This document shows positions 23,842 to 32,554 of a DNA stretch of 64,000 bases, in pieces. The position numbers were made by a program, and so were the translations under genes. The DNA lies in NCBI GenBank assembly GCA_016219875.1, contig JACRJZ010000091.1:1-64000 (forward strand), read 5' to 3'. Position 1 is the stretch's first letter. Each line of letters starts with the position of its first letter. The notes below the pieces were generated by a model that was not told the origin of the DNA, searched no databases, and worked only from the letters and a program-made list of their open reading frames with translations. Source of the DNA: Verrucomicrobiota bacterium (GTDB lineage: Bacteria > Verrucomicrobiota > Verrucomicrobiia > Limisphaerales > JACRJZ01).

Positions 23842-25749
23842 ATGCAAACTTCAGGCTGGCTGCAACTCGGTCTCTTCGTCGTCGCGCTCGCGGTGATCAC
23901 CAAGCCGATGGGGCTTTATCTCCTGCGGGTGCTCGACGCCAATGGCCGAACCTGGCTCGACCCCGTGCTCCGTCCGCTCGAACGGCTCACCTACCGCTTG
24001 ATGGGCGTGGACTCCAGCAAGGAACACGACTGGAAGCAATACACCCTGGCCATGCTGCTGTTCAGCTTGGTGGGCTGCGTGTTCACCTATGCGATCCTGC
24101 GGCTCCAGCACTTGCTGCCGCTTAATCCCCAAGGCTTTGGTGCGCTGAGTCCCGATCTCGCCTTCAACACGGCAACCAGTTTCACGACCAACACCAACTG
24201 GCAGAGCTACGTGGGCGAAGCCGTGATGTCCTATCTCTCGCAGATGGTCGGCTTGGCCTATCACAACTTCGTCTCCGCCGCGACCGGCATCGCCATCTCC
24301 GCGGCGTTGGTGCGCGGCATCGCGCGGAACGGAGTGCGCCCGTCCTCGGGCGCAGCAGTGTCCGAGGTGCCAGGCTTGGGAAAAGTATCCGGCGGCTCGC
24401 TTGTTTCGAGCGTTGCTGCACCCGGGGACGGGCGCACTCCAGTTATGACGCTCGGCAACTTCTGGGTGGACTTGGTGCGCGTCACCTACTACCTGCTGCT
24501 GCCCATCTGCCTGGTGTTCTCCGTTGTGCTCGTGTCGCAAGGCATGATCCAAAACTTCAAGCCCTACACGAAGGCCAAGCTGGTCGAGCCCTACAAGATC
24601 TCCGTCGAGAAGAAGAACGACAAAGGCGAAACCACTCTTGGGGCGGACGGCAAACCGGTCCTGGAGGAGCAAACCGTCACCGAACAAACCATCGCGCAAG
24701 GCCCCATGGCCTCGCAGGTTGCCATCAAGATTCTCGGCACGAACGGCGGCGGCTACGCCAACGCCAACGCCGCGCACCCCTTCGAGAATCCCACGCCGCT
24801 GTCCAACTTCCTCCAGATGCTGTCCATCTTCGCCATCGGCAGTGGGCTGACCTACTACCTGGGCCGCATGACGAAAAACCAGGCCCACGGCTGGTCCGTC
24901 TGGGGGGCGATGATGGTCTTGTTTCTCGGCGGCACGCTGCTGTGCTGGTGGGCCGAGGCGAAGGGCAATCCGATCCACCACCGTCTCGGCGTGGCGGTCG
25001 CGGACGGCAATATGGAGGGCAAGGAAGTCCGCTTCGGCATCTTCAATTCCGCGTTGTTCGCCACCGTCACCACCGACGCCTCCTGCGGCGCCGTCAATTC
25101 GATGCACGATTCCTTCACGCCGTTGGGCGGCTTTGTTCCGCTGTTCAACATCCAACTGGGCGAGATCATCATCGGCGGCGTGGGCGCGGGGCTTTACGGG
25201 ATACTCGTCTTCGTCGTGCTGGCGGTCTTCATCGCGGGTTTGATGGTCGGGCGCACGCCCGAATACCTCGGCAAGAAGATCCAGTCTTACGAGGTCAAGA
25301 TGGCGATGCTCTCCCTGCTGATTCTCGCGGTGTCCATCCTCGGCTTCGCCGCCTGGGCGTCGGTGAGCCCGTGGGGGCTGGCCGGTCTGAACAACGCCGG
25401 CCCGCACGGGTTAAGCGAGATGCTCTACGCCTACAGCTCCGGCACGGGCAACAACGGCAGCGCTTTCGCGGGCCTGACCGCCAACACGCCCTGGTACAAC
25501 ACGACGCTCGGTCTGGGCATGCTGATCGGCCGCTTCCTGATGATCGTGCCGATCCTGGCAATGGCCGGTTCGCTCGCGCAAAAGAAGATCGCCCCGCCCA
25601 GCGCGGGCACGTTCCCGGTGGCGGGCGGCACGTTCGTGGTGCTGCTGCTCGGAACGGTCCTGCTGGTCGGCGCGCTGAACTTTCTTCCGGCGCTGACGCT
25701 TGGGCCGGTTGTCGAGTACTTCCTCACGGCACAGGGGAGACTGTTTTAA
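23842..25749 (+). CDS. kdpA: Potassium-transporting ATPase channel-like subunit KdpA
   Basis: The K+-selective, channel-derived subunit of the high-affinity KdpFABC pump. It has about ten membrane segments and selectivity-loop-type motifs TATSFTTNTNWQSY, ILGTNGGGYANANAAHPFENPT, TTDASCGAVNSMHDSFTP and GTGNNGSAFAGL, all in family order. The 635-residue length exceeds the usual 560-600. Residues 164-201 (VRPSSGAAVSEV ... GDGRTP) interrupt the join between LVRGIARNG and MTLGNFWVDLVR and are encoded by a palindromic repeat at 24331-24440. The reading frame is kept, so the subunit is probably functional with an enlarged loop. Confidence 0.96.
   Translation: MQTSGWLQLGLFVVALAVITKPMGLYLLRVLDANGRTWLDPVLRPLERLTYRLMGVDSSKEHDWKQYTLAMLLFSLVGCVFTYAILRLQHLLPLNPQGFGALSPDLAFNTATSFTTNTNWQSYVGEAVMSYLSQMVGLAYHNFVSAATGIAISAALVRGIARNGVRPSSGAAVSEVPGLGKVSGGSLVSSVAAPGDGRTPVMTLGNFWVDLVRVTYYLLLPICLVFSVVLVSQGMIQNFKPYTKAKLVEPYKISVEKKNDKGETTLGADGKPVLEEQTVTEQTIAQGPMASQVAIKILGTNGGGYANANAAHPFENPTPLSNFLQMLSIFAIGSGLTYYLGRMTKNQAHGWSVWGAMMVLFLGGTLLCWWAEAKGNPIHHRLGVAVADGNMEGKEVRFGIFNSALFATVTTDASCGAVNSMHDSFTPLGGFVPLFNIQLGEIIIGGVGAGLYGILVFVVLAVFIAGLMVGRTPEYLGKKIQSYEVKMAMLSLLILAVSILGFAAWASVSPWGLAGLNNAGPHGLSEMLYAYSSGTGNNGSAFAGLTANTPWYNTTLGLGMLIGRFLMIVPILAMAGSLAQKKIAPPSAGTFPVAGGTFVVLLLGTVLLVGALNFLPALTLGPVVEYFLTAQGRLF
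24331..24440. repeat. Palindromic repeat inserted in frame in kdpA
   Basis: Left arm GGAGTGCGCCCGTCCTCGGG plus CGCAGCA and right arm TGCTGCACCCGGGGACGGGC plus GCACTCC are 27-base inverted complements with three mismatches. The 110-base unit encodes residues 164-200 of KdpA without stops. It is related in arm pattern (GGAGYGCRC...) to the unit in kdpB at 26911-27023. Confidence 0.88.
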
Positions 25750-25767
25750 CCCAAGCCACGGAACTGT

Positions 25768-27906
25768 ATGACACAGAAAGCCCCCTCTCTCTTCGATTGG
25801 AACATCGTCGGTCCGGCCATTGGTGACGCGCTCAAGAAGCTCGATCCCCGGCTGATGATCAAGAACCCGGTCATGTTCGTGACAATGGTTGGCGCGGTGC
25901 TGACCACAGCAGGCATCTTCACTTCACCCACGGATCGCGGCTTCATCGCGCAACTCGCCGTCTGGCTTTGGTTCACCGTGCTCTTCGCGAACTTCGCCGA
26001 GGCCGTGGCCGAGGGGCGCGGCAAGGCGCAAGCCGACGCTCTGCGCAAGGCGCGCAAGGACACCATCGCACGCCGCCTGCGCAACGGACGCGAGGACAAG
26101 GTCGCCGCGCCTGACTTGCAGAAAGGCGACCTCGTGGTCTGCGAGGCCGGCGACGTGATCCCCGCCGACGGCGAGGTCACCGAAGGCATCGCCAGCGTGG
26201 ACGAAGCCGCCATCACCGGCGAGAGCGCGCCGGTCATCCGGGAGAGCGGCGGCGACCGCAGCGCCGTCACCGGCGGCACTCGCGTCATCAGCGACCGCAT
26301 CGTCATCCGCGTCACGATGGAGAAGGGCCACGGCTTCCTCGACCGCATGATCGCGATGGTGGAGGGCGCCCAGCGCCAGAAGACGCCGAACGAGATCGCG
26401 CTGACGATCCTGCTGGCGGCGCTGACGTTCATCTTCCTGCTGGTGTGCGTGACGCTGAAGCCGTTCGGGCTCTACTCAGCCACGACTTTCTCCGTGCCGG
26501 TGCTAATCGCGCTGCTGGTCTGCTTGATCCCCACGACGATTGGTGGGCTGCTCAGCGCCATCGGCATCAGCGGCATTGACCGGCTCATCCGCCGCAACGT
26601 GATGGCCACCAGCGGACGCGCCGTGGAAGCCGCCGGCGACGTGGACGTGCTGCTGCTCGACAAAACCGGCACCATCACGCTCGGCAACCGCATGGCCACG
26701 GCATTTCTGCCGGCGCCGAACATCAAGCCCGAGCGCCTGGGCGACGCCGCGCAACTCGCCTCGCTCGCTGACGAAACGCCTGAAGGCCGCAGCATCGTGG
26801 TGCTGGCCAAGCAGCAATTCAGCCTGCGCGGGCGCGAGGTGGCCGAACCGCACGCCCGGTTCGTCCCCTTCACCGCCCAGACGCGCATGAGCGGCGTGGA
26901 TTTTCTTGAAGGGAGCGCACGCGGCCCGCGTGCCGGTTTCGGCGGCCTCGCCGAAACCGATTCCAGTCTCACGAGTCCCGTCGGCGGGCCGCCGACGGGT
27001 GCAGCCGGGCCGGCTGCGCTCCCCATCCGTTCCATCCGCAAAGGCGCGGCGGACGCCGTCATCAAGTGGGTCCAGGAGCAAGGCGGCCACAACGACAAGA
27101 TGGTCATGGACAAGGTGGACGAGATCGCTCGCTCCGGCGGCACGCCGCTGGTCGTCGCGGAAGGCCGCGACGTGCTCGGCGTCGTGCAACTCAAAGATGT
27201 CGTCAAAGGCGGCATCAAGGAACGCTTCGCGCATCTCCGCAAAATGGGCATCCGCACCGTGATGATCACCGGCGACAACCCGCTCACCGCCGCCGCCATC
27301 GCGGCGGAAGCAGGTGTGGACGACTTCATGGCGCAGGCCACGCCCGAAGCGAAACTCAAGCGCATCCGCGAGGAACAGGCCGCCGGGCATCTCGTCGCCA
27401 TGACTGGTGACGGGACGAATGACGCCCCCGCGCTCGCCCAGGCCGACGTGGGAGTGGCCATGAACACCGGCGCGCAGGCCGCACGGGAAGCCGGCAACAT
27501 GGTCGATCTCGACAGCAATCCCACCAAGCTCATCGACATTGTGGAAATCGGGAAGCAGATGCTCATCACGCGCGGCTCGCTCACGACCTTCAGCATCGCC
27601 AACGACGTGGCCAAGTACTTCGCCATCATCCCCGCGATGCTCATGGCCACCTTTCCCGCCGTTGCGCCGCTGAACATCATGCGCCTCGTCTCGCCGCAGA
27701 GCGCCATCCTGAGCGCGGTCATCTTCAACGCGCTCATCATCATCGCGCTCATCCCGCTGGCGCTGCGCGGCGTCGCCTACAAACCCATTGGCGCGCTCGC
27801 CATTCTCCAGCGCAACCTGCTCCTCTACGGCCTGGGCGGCGTCCTCATTCCGTTCCTCGGCATCAAGCTCATCGACGTCATCATCACCAAGCTCCACCTC
27901 ATCTAA
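25768..27906 (+). CDS. kdpB: Potassium-transporting ATPase ATP-binding subunit KdpB
   Basis: P-type ATPase that drives K+ uptake by KdpA. It has the actuator-domain TGES motif (ITGESAPV), the phosphorylation motif DKTGT with Asp298, and TGDGTNDAPALAQADVGVAM in the P domain. Membrane helices include LLVCLIPTTIGGLLSAIGISG. Its 712 residues exceed the usual 670-690. The hairpin RMSGVDF ... IRKGA of the nucleotide-binding domain is split by about 38 extra residues (about 382-419, Gly/Pro/Ala-rich) encoded by the palindromic repeat at 26911-27023. It follows kdpA by 18 bases and is part of kdpFABC. Confidence 0.97.
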   Translation: MTQKAPSLFDWNIVGPAIGDALKKLDPRLMIKNPVMFVTMVGAVLTTAGIFTSPTDRGFIAQLAVWLWFTVLFANFAEAVAEGRGKAQADALRKARKDTIARRLRNGREDKVAAPDLQKGDLVVCEAGDVIPADGEVTEGIASVDEAAITGESAPVIRESGGDRSAVTGGTRVISDRIVIRVTMEKGHGFLDRMIAMVEGAQRQKTPNEIALTILLAALTFIFLLVCVTLKPFGLYSATTFSVPVLIALLVCLIPTTIGGLLSAIGISGIDRLIRRNVMATSGRAVEAAGDVDVLLLDKTGTITLGNRMATAFLPAPNIKPERLGDAAQLASLADETPEGRSIVVLAKQQFSLRGREVAEPHARFVPFTAQTRMSGVDFLEGSARGPRAGFGGLAETDSSLTSPVGGPPTGAAGPAALPIRSIRKGAADAVIKWVQEQGGHNDKMVMDKVDEIARSGGTPLVVAEGRDVLGVVQLKDVVKGGIKERFAHLRKMGIRTVMITGDNPLTAAAIAAEAGVDDFMAQATPEAKLKRIREEQAAGHLVAMTGDGTNDAPALAQADVGVAMNTGAQAAREAGNMVDLDSNPTKLIDIVEIGKQMLITRGSLTTFSIANDVAKYFAIIPAMLMATFPAVAPLNIMRLVSPQSAILSAVIFNALIIIALIPLALRGVAYKPIGALAILQRNLLLYGLGGVLIPFLGIKLIDVIITKLHLI
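26911..27023. repeat. Palindromic repeat inserted in frame in kdpB
   Basis: Outer arms GGGAGCGCACGCGGCCCGCG (plus TGC) and its near complement ending GCTGCGCTCCC enclose two inner perfect hairpins. These are CGGTTTCGGC / GCCGAAACCG and CCCGTCGGCGG / CCGCCGACGGG. The 113-base unit is read through in frame. Confidence 0.88.
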
Positions 27907-27910
27907 GTCT

Positions 27911-28492
27911 ATGAAAGACCTATTTGCCCACCTGCGCGGCGCCGTCATGTCCACGCTGATTCTGGCCGCCGTCTGCTGCGGCTTGTATCCCCTGATCGTG
28001 TTTGGCGTTGGGCAACTGGCCTTTCGCGAGCAAGCGAATGGCAGTCTGATCACTGACCCAGACGGCACCGTGCGCGGCTCGCGCCTGCTGGGCCAGGGCT
28101 TCACGGCGGACAAGTATTTCCACCCGCGCCCCTCGGCGGCGGGCAACGGCTACGATGCCGCCAACTCCAGCGGCAGCAATCTCGGTCCGACCTCGCAAAA
28201 GCTCTACGATGCGATCAAAGACCGCATCGCGGCCTACCGGAAGGAAAATGGCTTGAAGAACAGCGACTCCGTTCCCGCCGACGCCGTCACCGCCTCCGGC
28301 AGCGGGCTTGATCCGCACATCAGCCTGCGCAACGCCGAGCTGCAGGCGCCACGTGTGGCGACGGCGCGCGGCTTGGGCGTGGAGAAAGTCCGCGCGCTCA
28401 TCAGCCAAAGCACCGATCCCGCCGGCTTTGGGGTGCTCGGCGAAGCCGGAGTAAATGTGCTCCGTCTCAACCTGGCCTTGGACGGGTTATGA
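27911..28492 (+). CDS. kdpC: Potassium-transporting ATPase subunit KdpC
   Basis: Assembly and catalytic-chaperone subunit of KdpFABC. The 193-residue protein has one N-terminal membrane helix (about 11-33: MSTLILAAVCCGLYPLIVFGVGQ). The family motifs follow: GSRLLGQ, YFHPRPSAAGNGYDAANSSGSNLGPTS, VTASGSGLDPHIS, and the C-terminal VNVLRLNLALD. The order and length are normal. It begins 4 bases after the kdpB stop. Confidence 0.96.
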   Translation: MKDLFAHLRGAVMSTLILAAVCCGLYPLIVFGVGQLAFREQANGSLITDPDGTVRGSRLLGQGFTADKYFHPRPSAAGNGYDAANSSGSNLGPTSQKLYDAIKDRIAAYRKENGLKNSDSVPADAVTASGSGLDPHISLRNAELQAPRVATARGLGVEKVRALISQSTDPAGFGVLGEAGVNVLRLNLALDGL

Positions 28493-28617
28493 ACTCGGTG
28501 GTGATCTTCTTCGTGCCCAGCGTGGCTTCGCAACGCGACTTCGAGGCCATGTTGCGTGAGCTCTTCAGATCAGTGGAGATCGACGACTCCCGAAGCGGGC
28601 AGTACAAGCCGAGTTGA
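28489..28617 (+). CDS. Possible 42-residue protein coupled to kdpC
   Basis: An ATG in an ATGA overlap with the kdpC stop opens a 42-codon frame starting MNSVVIFFVPSVASQRDFEA and ending QYKPS. The overlap is the usual sign of translational coupling. The beta-strand-then-helix start could be the remnant of a truncated regulatory protein. No family is recognised, and it may not be made. Confidence 0.35.
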   Translation: MNSVVIFFVPSVASQRDFEAMLRELFRSVEIDDSRSGQYKPS

Positions 28618-28761
28618 GCAACACGGAGAGTCTGCCGCTCTGGACTTGGTTCCTGCCCAATCCGCGTCCGTTGCCGCCGTGAGTGTTCTGGAAGCTATCG
28701 GGTGCTGGATTCCATCCATTGACTTGAGTTGCTTGGTGACGACGCTAGACTGCTTTGCACT

Positions 28762-28974
28762 ATGAAACAGAGCTACACCGCGGTTGTAAAACCAGACGAA
28801 GGCTGGTGGATTGGCTGGGTGCTGGAGATTCCGGGCGTGAACAGCCAGGGCAGAACCAAACGCGAGTTGCTGAAGAACCTTCGTTCCGCTCTTAAGGAGG
28901 CCCTGGAGTTGAATCGCGAGGAGGCCTTGGCGGCCGCACACAGCGACTTCGAGGAAGAATCCATCCTGGTGTGA
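28762..28974 (+). CDS. hicB: HicB-like antitoxin
   Basis: A 70-residue protein, MKQSYTAVVKPDEGWWIGWV then LEIPGVNSQGRTKREL. This is the HicB beta-alpha-beta fold (an RNase H-like pseudo-enzyme) with the EIPG turn and the helix KNLRSALKEALEL. It lacks the extra DNA-binding C-terminus of longer HicB proteins. It overlaps hicA by 4 bases (GTGA). It neutralises HicA and, with it, may repress this promoter. It lies inside the kdp operon, between kdpC and kdpD. Confidence 0.85.
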   Translation: MKQSYTAVVKPDEGWWIGWVLEIPGVNSQGRTKRELLKNLRSALKEALELNREEALAAAHSDFEEESILV

Positions 28975-29156
28975 AGCGCCGCGAACTCATCCGGCACTTG
29001 CGGTCGCACGGCTGCGTTTTGGTTCGCGAAGGCTCCAATCACTCATGGTGGGGAAATCCGCTTCTGAACCGGCGCTCGTCCGTTCCCCGCCACACCGAGA
29101 TCAATCGCTTTCTCGCGCGCAAGATTTGCCGCGACCTCGCCATACCGGAGCCATGA
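28971..29156 (+). CDS. hicA: HicA mRNA interferase toxin
   Basis: A 61-residue basic protein with a dsRNA-binding-like fold. KRRELIRHLRSHGCVLVREG, then SNHSWW with the catalytic His24, and VPRHTEINRFLARKICRDL: the full HicA pattern. It cleaves mRNA independently of ribosomes when free of HicB. The start is GTG inside the hicB stop overlap. kdpD begins 4 bases after its stop, so HicBA is transcriptionally embedded in the potassium operon. Confidence 0.87.
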   Translation: MKRRELIRHLRSHGCVLVREGSNHSWWGNPLLNRRSSVPRHTEINRFLARKICRDLAIPEP

Positions 29157-29160
29157 TGCG

Positions 29161-31836
29161 ATGTCGGAAACGAACCGCCCCAATCCCGACGCGCTGCTCA
29201 GATCCATCCAGCGCGAGGAAGCCGCGAGGAGGCGTGGCCGGCTCAAGGTTTTTCTCGGCATGTGCGCCGGTGTGGGCAAGACCTTCGCCATGCTGGAAGC
29301 CGCGCGGCGTGAACTAGCCGCGGGCCGCGACATGGTCATCGGCTATGTCGAGACACACGGGCGCAAGGAAACCGACGCGCTCACGGAAGGACTGCCTGCC
29401 ATCCCGCGACGCACGCTGGAATACCGCGGCGTGCAACTCACCGAATTCGATCTCGACGCCACGCTCGCGCGCCGGCCGCAGCTCGTGCTCGTGGATGAAT
29501 TCGCCCACACTAACGCCCCCGGCTCCCGCCACCCGAAACGTTGCCAGGACGTGCTGGAACTCCTCGACGCGGGCATCGACGTGTTCACCACGCTCAACGT
29601 CCAGCATCTCGAAAGCCGGGCCGAGGCGGTGCGGCAAATCAGCGGCATCACCATTCACGAAACCGTGCCTGACACCGCGCTGGACGGAGCGGAACTGGAG
29701 TTGGTCGATCTGCCGCCCGACGAACTCCGCGCGCGGCTGTCCGCTGGCAAGGTCTATCTCCCCGACCGCGCGGCCACGGCCCAGGGCAATTTCTTTCGGC
29801 CGGGCAATCTCTCGGCTTTGCGCGAACTGGCGCTGCGTTTCGTGGCCGAGCACGTGGGCCAGGACGTGCGTGACTACCGGCTCACGCACGGCATCGCGGA
29901 CCCGTGGAAGTCCGGCCAGCGGCTGCTGGTGGCCGTAAGTCCGAGTCCGACGTCGGCGTCGCTCGTGCGCTGGGCCTGCCGGCTGGCGGGCGAGTTGAAG
30001 GCGCCGTGGGTGGCGGCCTACGTGGAGCCGCCGCGCCCGCTGGACACCGAGGAACAGAAGCGGCTCGCGGAGCACCTGGCGCTGGCGCGTCAACTCGGCG
30101 CGGAAATCATCACGACAAGCGACCGCGATGTCGTGGCCGGATTGCTGCGCGTGGCGCGGGAGCAAAACGTCACCCAGCTTGTTGTCGGCAAACCGGCGGG
30201 CTGGCGCGCGCTGGATTTGTGGCGCGGCGGCTCGTTCCTCAATCGGCTCATCCAGGCCAGCGGCGACATCGACGTTCATGCCGTGCGCGCGGAAGGCGTG
30301 GTGGCGCCGCCACGCGGTGTCCGCCCGCCGGCGTTCGAGAGTTGGGATTGGCGAGGCTTGTTGCTGGCCCTCGGCAGCGTGGCGGGCGTGACGGGCGTCG
30401 GGTTGCTGCTCAAACCGTTGACCGGCTACCCGGCCATCGCGCTGGTCTATCTGCTGGCGGTGGTGGTGCTGGGATTGTTTGTCCGGCGCGGCGCGGTGTT
30501 CATCGCCTCGCTGCTGAGCGCCTTGCTCTGGAATTTTTTGTTCGTCCCGCCGCTGTTCACGTTCCGAATCTCCAGCGCGCCGGATTGGATGTCGTTTCTT
30601 GCGCTGCTGGTGGTCGGCCTGGTGGTGGGCCAACTCACGGCGCGGCTCCGCGCCCAGCAACTGGCCGAGCGCAGCCGCGAGCAGCGCGCCACGGCGCTGT
30701 ATCTCCTCACGCGCCAGTTCGCGCAGTCAGCGGACCTGGTCCAACTGCTCGGCATCATCGTGCGCCAGGTGGGCGAGGCTTTTCGCGCCGACATCGCGCT
30801 GGCGCTGCCGGAAGAATCGAGTGACGCGCCGCTCACGCCATATTTCGCAAGCACTTGGGCACTGCCTGAAAAGGAACTCAGCGTCGCCGTGTGGGCATTT
30901 CAACATCGCCAGCCCGCCGGACGCAGCACTGACACGCTCGCGTCCGCGCAGGGCTTGCACCTGCCGCTGGTCGCGGGCGAACGCGCGGCGGGCGTGTTGA
31001 GCCTGCGCTTCCACGACGTGACCCCGCTGCCGCCCGCCCAACGCGATTTGCTCGACGCCTTCATCCGCCAGATCGCGCTTGTCCTCGACCGACAGCGCCT
31101 GCGCGATGCCGAGACGCAGGCCAAGCTCCTTGCCGAATCCGAGCGTCTCGGCAAGACGCTGCTCAATTCCGTCTCCCACGAACTGCGCACACCTCTGGCC
31201 GCGATCAGCAGCGCTGTCAGCGGACTGCGCGAAGCCGGACCGCTGACGCCTGCGCAGCAAAACCTCGCCGGAGAGCTTGACGAAGCCGCCGCCCGCCTTG
31301 ACCGGCTCGTGCGGAACCTGCTTGATCTGTCACGCCTCGAAGCCGGCCACTTGCGCGCGAACCTAGACTGGCACGATTTGCGCGATGTCGTGCGCTCTGC
31401 AACGGACTACTTGGGCCGCGCGCTTTCGCAGCATCCGGTGAAGCTGAACCTGCCCCCGGACCTGCCGCCGGTGAAACTCGACTTCGCGCTCACGGAACAA
31501 ATCCTCGCCAACCTGCTGGGCAACGCCGCGCGTCACACGCCGCCGGGGACGGACATCGAAGTGCGCGCCCGCCTCGATCCAAACCAGTTGATCATCGAAG
31601 TGGCCGACCACGGCCCCGGCCTGCCGCACGGTGATCCGATGCGGTTGTTCGATCGGTTTCAGCGCGGCCCCGGCGCGACGGCGGGCGGGACGGGATTGGG
31701 CTTGTCGTTGGTAAAAGGTTTCACTGAAACACAAGGCGGCACCATGACCGCAGCCAACCGGGCGGAGGGCGGGGCTGTTTTCACCGTGCGGCTGCCGCTC
31801 GTGGCGTTGCCGCCACTGCCGGAGGAAAAGGAATGA
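29161..31836 (+). CDS. kdpD: Osmosensitive K+ channel sensor kinase KdpD
   Basis: Inner-membrane histidine kinase that controls kdp expression with KdpE. The 891-residue protein has the KdpD domain (about 20-230) with Walker A CAGVGKT and VDEFAHTNAPGSRHPKR. A universal-stress-like domain occupies about 255-375, and four membrane helices about 395-500. A GAF-like domain (about 515-640) precedes the kinase core with His673 in SVSHELRTPLAA, N box NLLGNAARHTP, and G boxes DHGPGLP and GGTGLGLSLV. All domains are intact. It overlaps kdpE by 4 bases (ATGA). Confidence 0.96.
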   Translation: MSETNRPNPDALLRSIQREEAARRRGRLKVFLGMCAGVGKTFAMLEAARRELAAGRDMVIGYVETHGRKETDALTEGLPAIPRRTLEYRGVQLTEFDLDATLARRPQLVLVDEFAHTNAPGSRHPKRCQDVLELLDAGIDVFTTLNVQHLESRAEAVRQISGITIHETVPDTALDGAELELVDLPPDELRARLSAGKVYLPDRAATAQGNFFRPGNLSALRELALRFVAEHVGQDVRDYRLTHGIADPWKSGQRLLVAVSPSPTSASLVRWACRLAGELKAPWVAAYVEPPRPLDTEEQKRLAEHLALARQLGAEIITTSDRDVVAGLLRVAREQNVTQLVVGKPAGWRALDLWRGGSFLNRLIQASGDIDVHAVRAEGVVAPPRGVRPPAFESWDWRGLLLALGSVAGVTGVGLLLKPLTGYPAIALVYLLAVVVLGLFVRRGAVFIASLLSALLWNFLFVPPLFTFRISSAPDWMSFLALLVVGLVVGQLTARLRAQQLAERSREQRATALYLLTRQFAQSADLVQLLGIIVRQVGEAFRADIALALPEESSDAPLTPYFASTWALPEKELSVAVWAFQHRQPAGRSTDTLASAQGLHLPLVAGERAAGVLSLRFHDVTPLPPAQRDLLDAFIRQIALVLDRQRLRDAETQAKLLAESERLGKTLLNSVSHELRTPLAAISSAVSGLREAGPLTPAQQNLAGELDEAAARLDRLVRNLLDLSRLEAGHLRANLDWHDLRDVVRSATDYLGRALSQHPVKLNLPPDLPPVKLDFALTEQILANLLGNAARHTPPGTDIEVRARLDPNQLIIEVADHGPGLPHGDPMRLFDRFQRGPGATAGGTGLGLSLVKGFTETQGGTMTAANRAEGGAVFTVRLPLVALPPLPEEKE

Positions 31837-32528
31837 GCGATTCACTGAAACCGCTGGTGTTGGTCATCGACGACGAACCGCAGATTCGCCGCTTGCTGGC
31901 AGTCGCGCTCGAAGCCAACGGCTATCGCGTCCTGCCCGCGGCGACGGGGCAGGAGGGAGTCGTGCTCGCCGCGCAACACCGGCCCGCGCTCGTTGTCCTC
32001 GACCTGGGGCTGGCCGACCTGCCGGGCCAGGAAGTTCTGCGCCGCCTGCGCGAGTGGAGCAGCGTCCCGGTCGTGATTCTCTCTGTGCAGGACGACGAAG
32101 CCGGCAAGGTCGCCGCGCTCGACGCCGGCGCGGACGACTACGTGACCAAGCCGTTCAACACGGGCGAACTGCTGGCCCGTTTGCGCGTCGCCTTGCGGCA
32201 CGCCACGCCGCGCGAAGAGAGCGCGGTTTTTCAATCCGGCGCGCTGGTCGTGGACTTGGCGGCCCGGCGCGTGACGGTGGCGGACCGCGAAGTGCGTCTC
32301 ACGGCCACGGAGTTTGCGCTGCTGAGCCTGTTCATTCGTCACGCAGGGAAAGTCCTCACGCACCGGCAGATTCTCCGCGAAGTCTGGGGGCCAAACGCGG
32401 AAGGCCAGACGCACTACCTGCGCGTGTATGTGGCCCATCTCCGCGAGAAGCTGGAGAGCGAACCGTCCAGGCCCAGGCTCCTCCTCACCGAGCCGGGGGT
32501 TGGGTACCGCTTGATCGAAGAGGAGTAA
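31833..32528 (+). CDS. kdpE: Response regulator KdpE (OmpR family)
   Basis: A 231-residue two-domain regulator. The receiver domain has acidic pair Asp13/Asp14, phospho-acceptor Asp57 (VVLDLGL) and Lys106 (VTKPF). A winged-helix DNA-binding domain follows (VTVADREVRLTATEFALLSL ... LTHRQILREVWG ... YLRVYVAHLREKLE). It partners KdpD, is translationally coupled to it, and probably activates the kdpFABC promoter upstream. Confidence 0.95.
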   Translation: MSDSLKPLVLVIDDEPQIRRLLAVALEANGYRVLPAATGQEGVVLAAQHRPALVVLDLGLADLPGQEVLRRLREWSSVPVVILSVQDDEAGKVAALDAGADDYVTKPFNTGELLARLRVALRHATPREESAVFQSGALVVDLAARRVTVADREVRLTATEFALLSLFIRHAGKVLTHRQILREVWGPNAEGQTHYLRVYVAHLREKLESEPSRPRLLLTEPGVGYRLIEEE

Positions 32529-32554
32529 CGCGGCCCATCCGCGTGCGGCACCGG

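Noticed and set aside
28718..28756. Promoter for hicBA from TTGACT and TAGACT
   Set aside because: The spacer between the boxes is 21 bases, too long for a normal sigma-70 promoter.
29314..30660. Minus-strand open frame of 448 codons
   Set aside because: Opposite strand of kdpD, whose full domain order is clear; composition is that of a GC-rich shadow frame.
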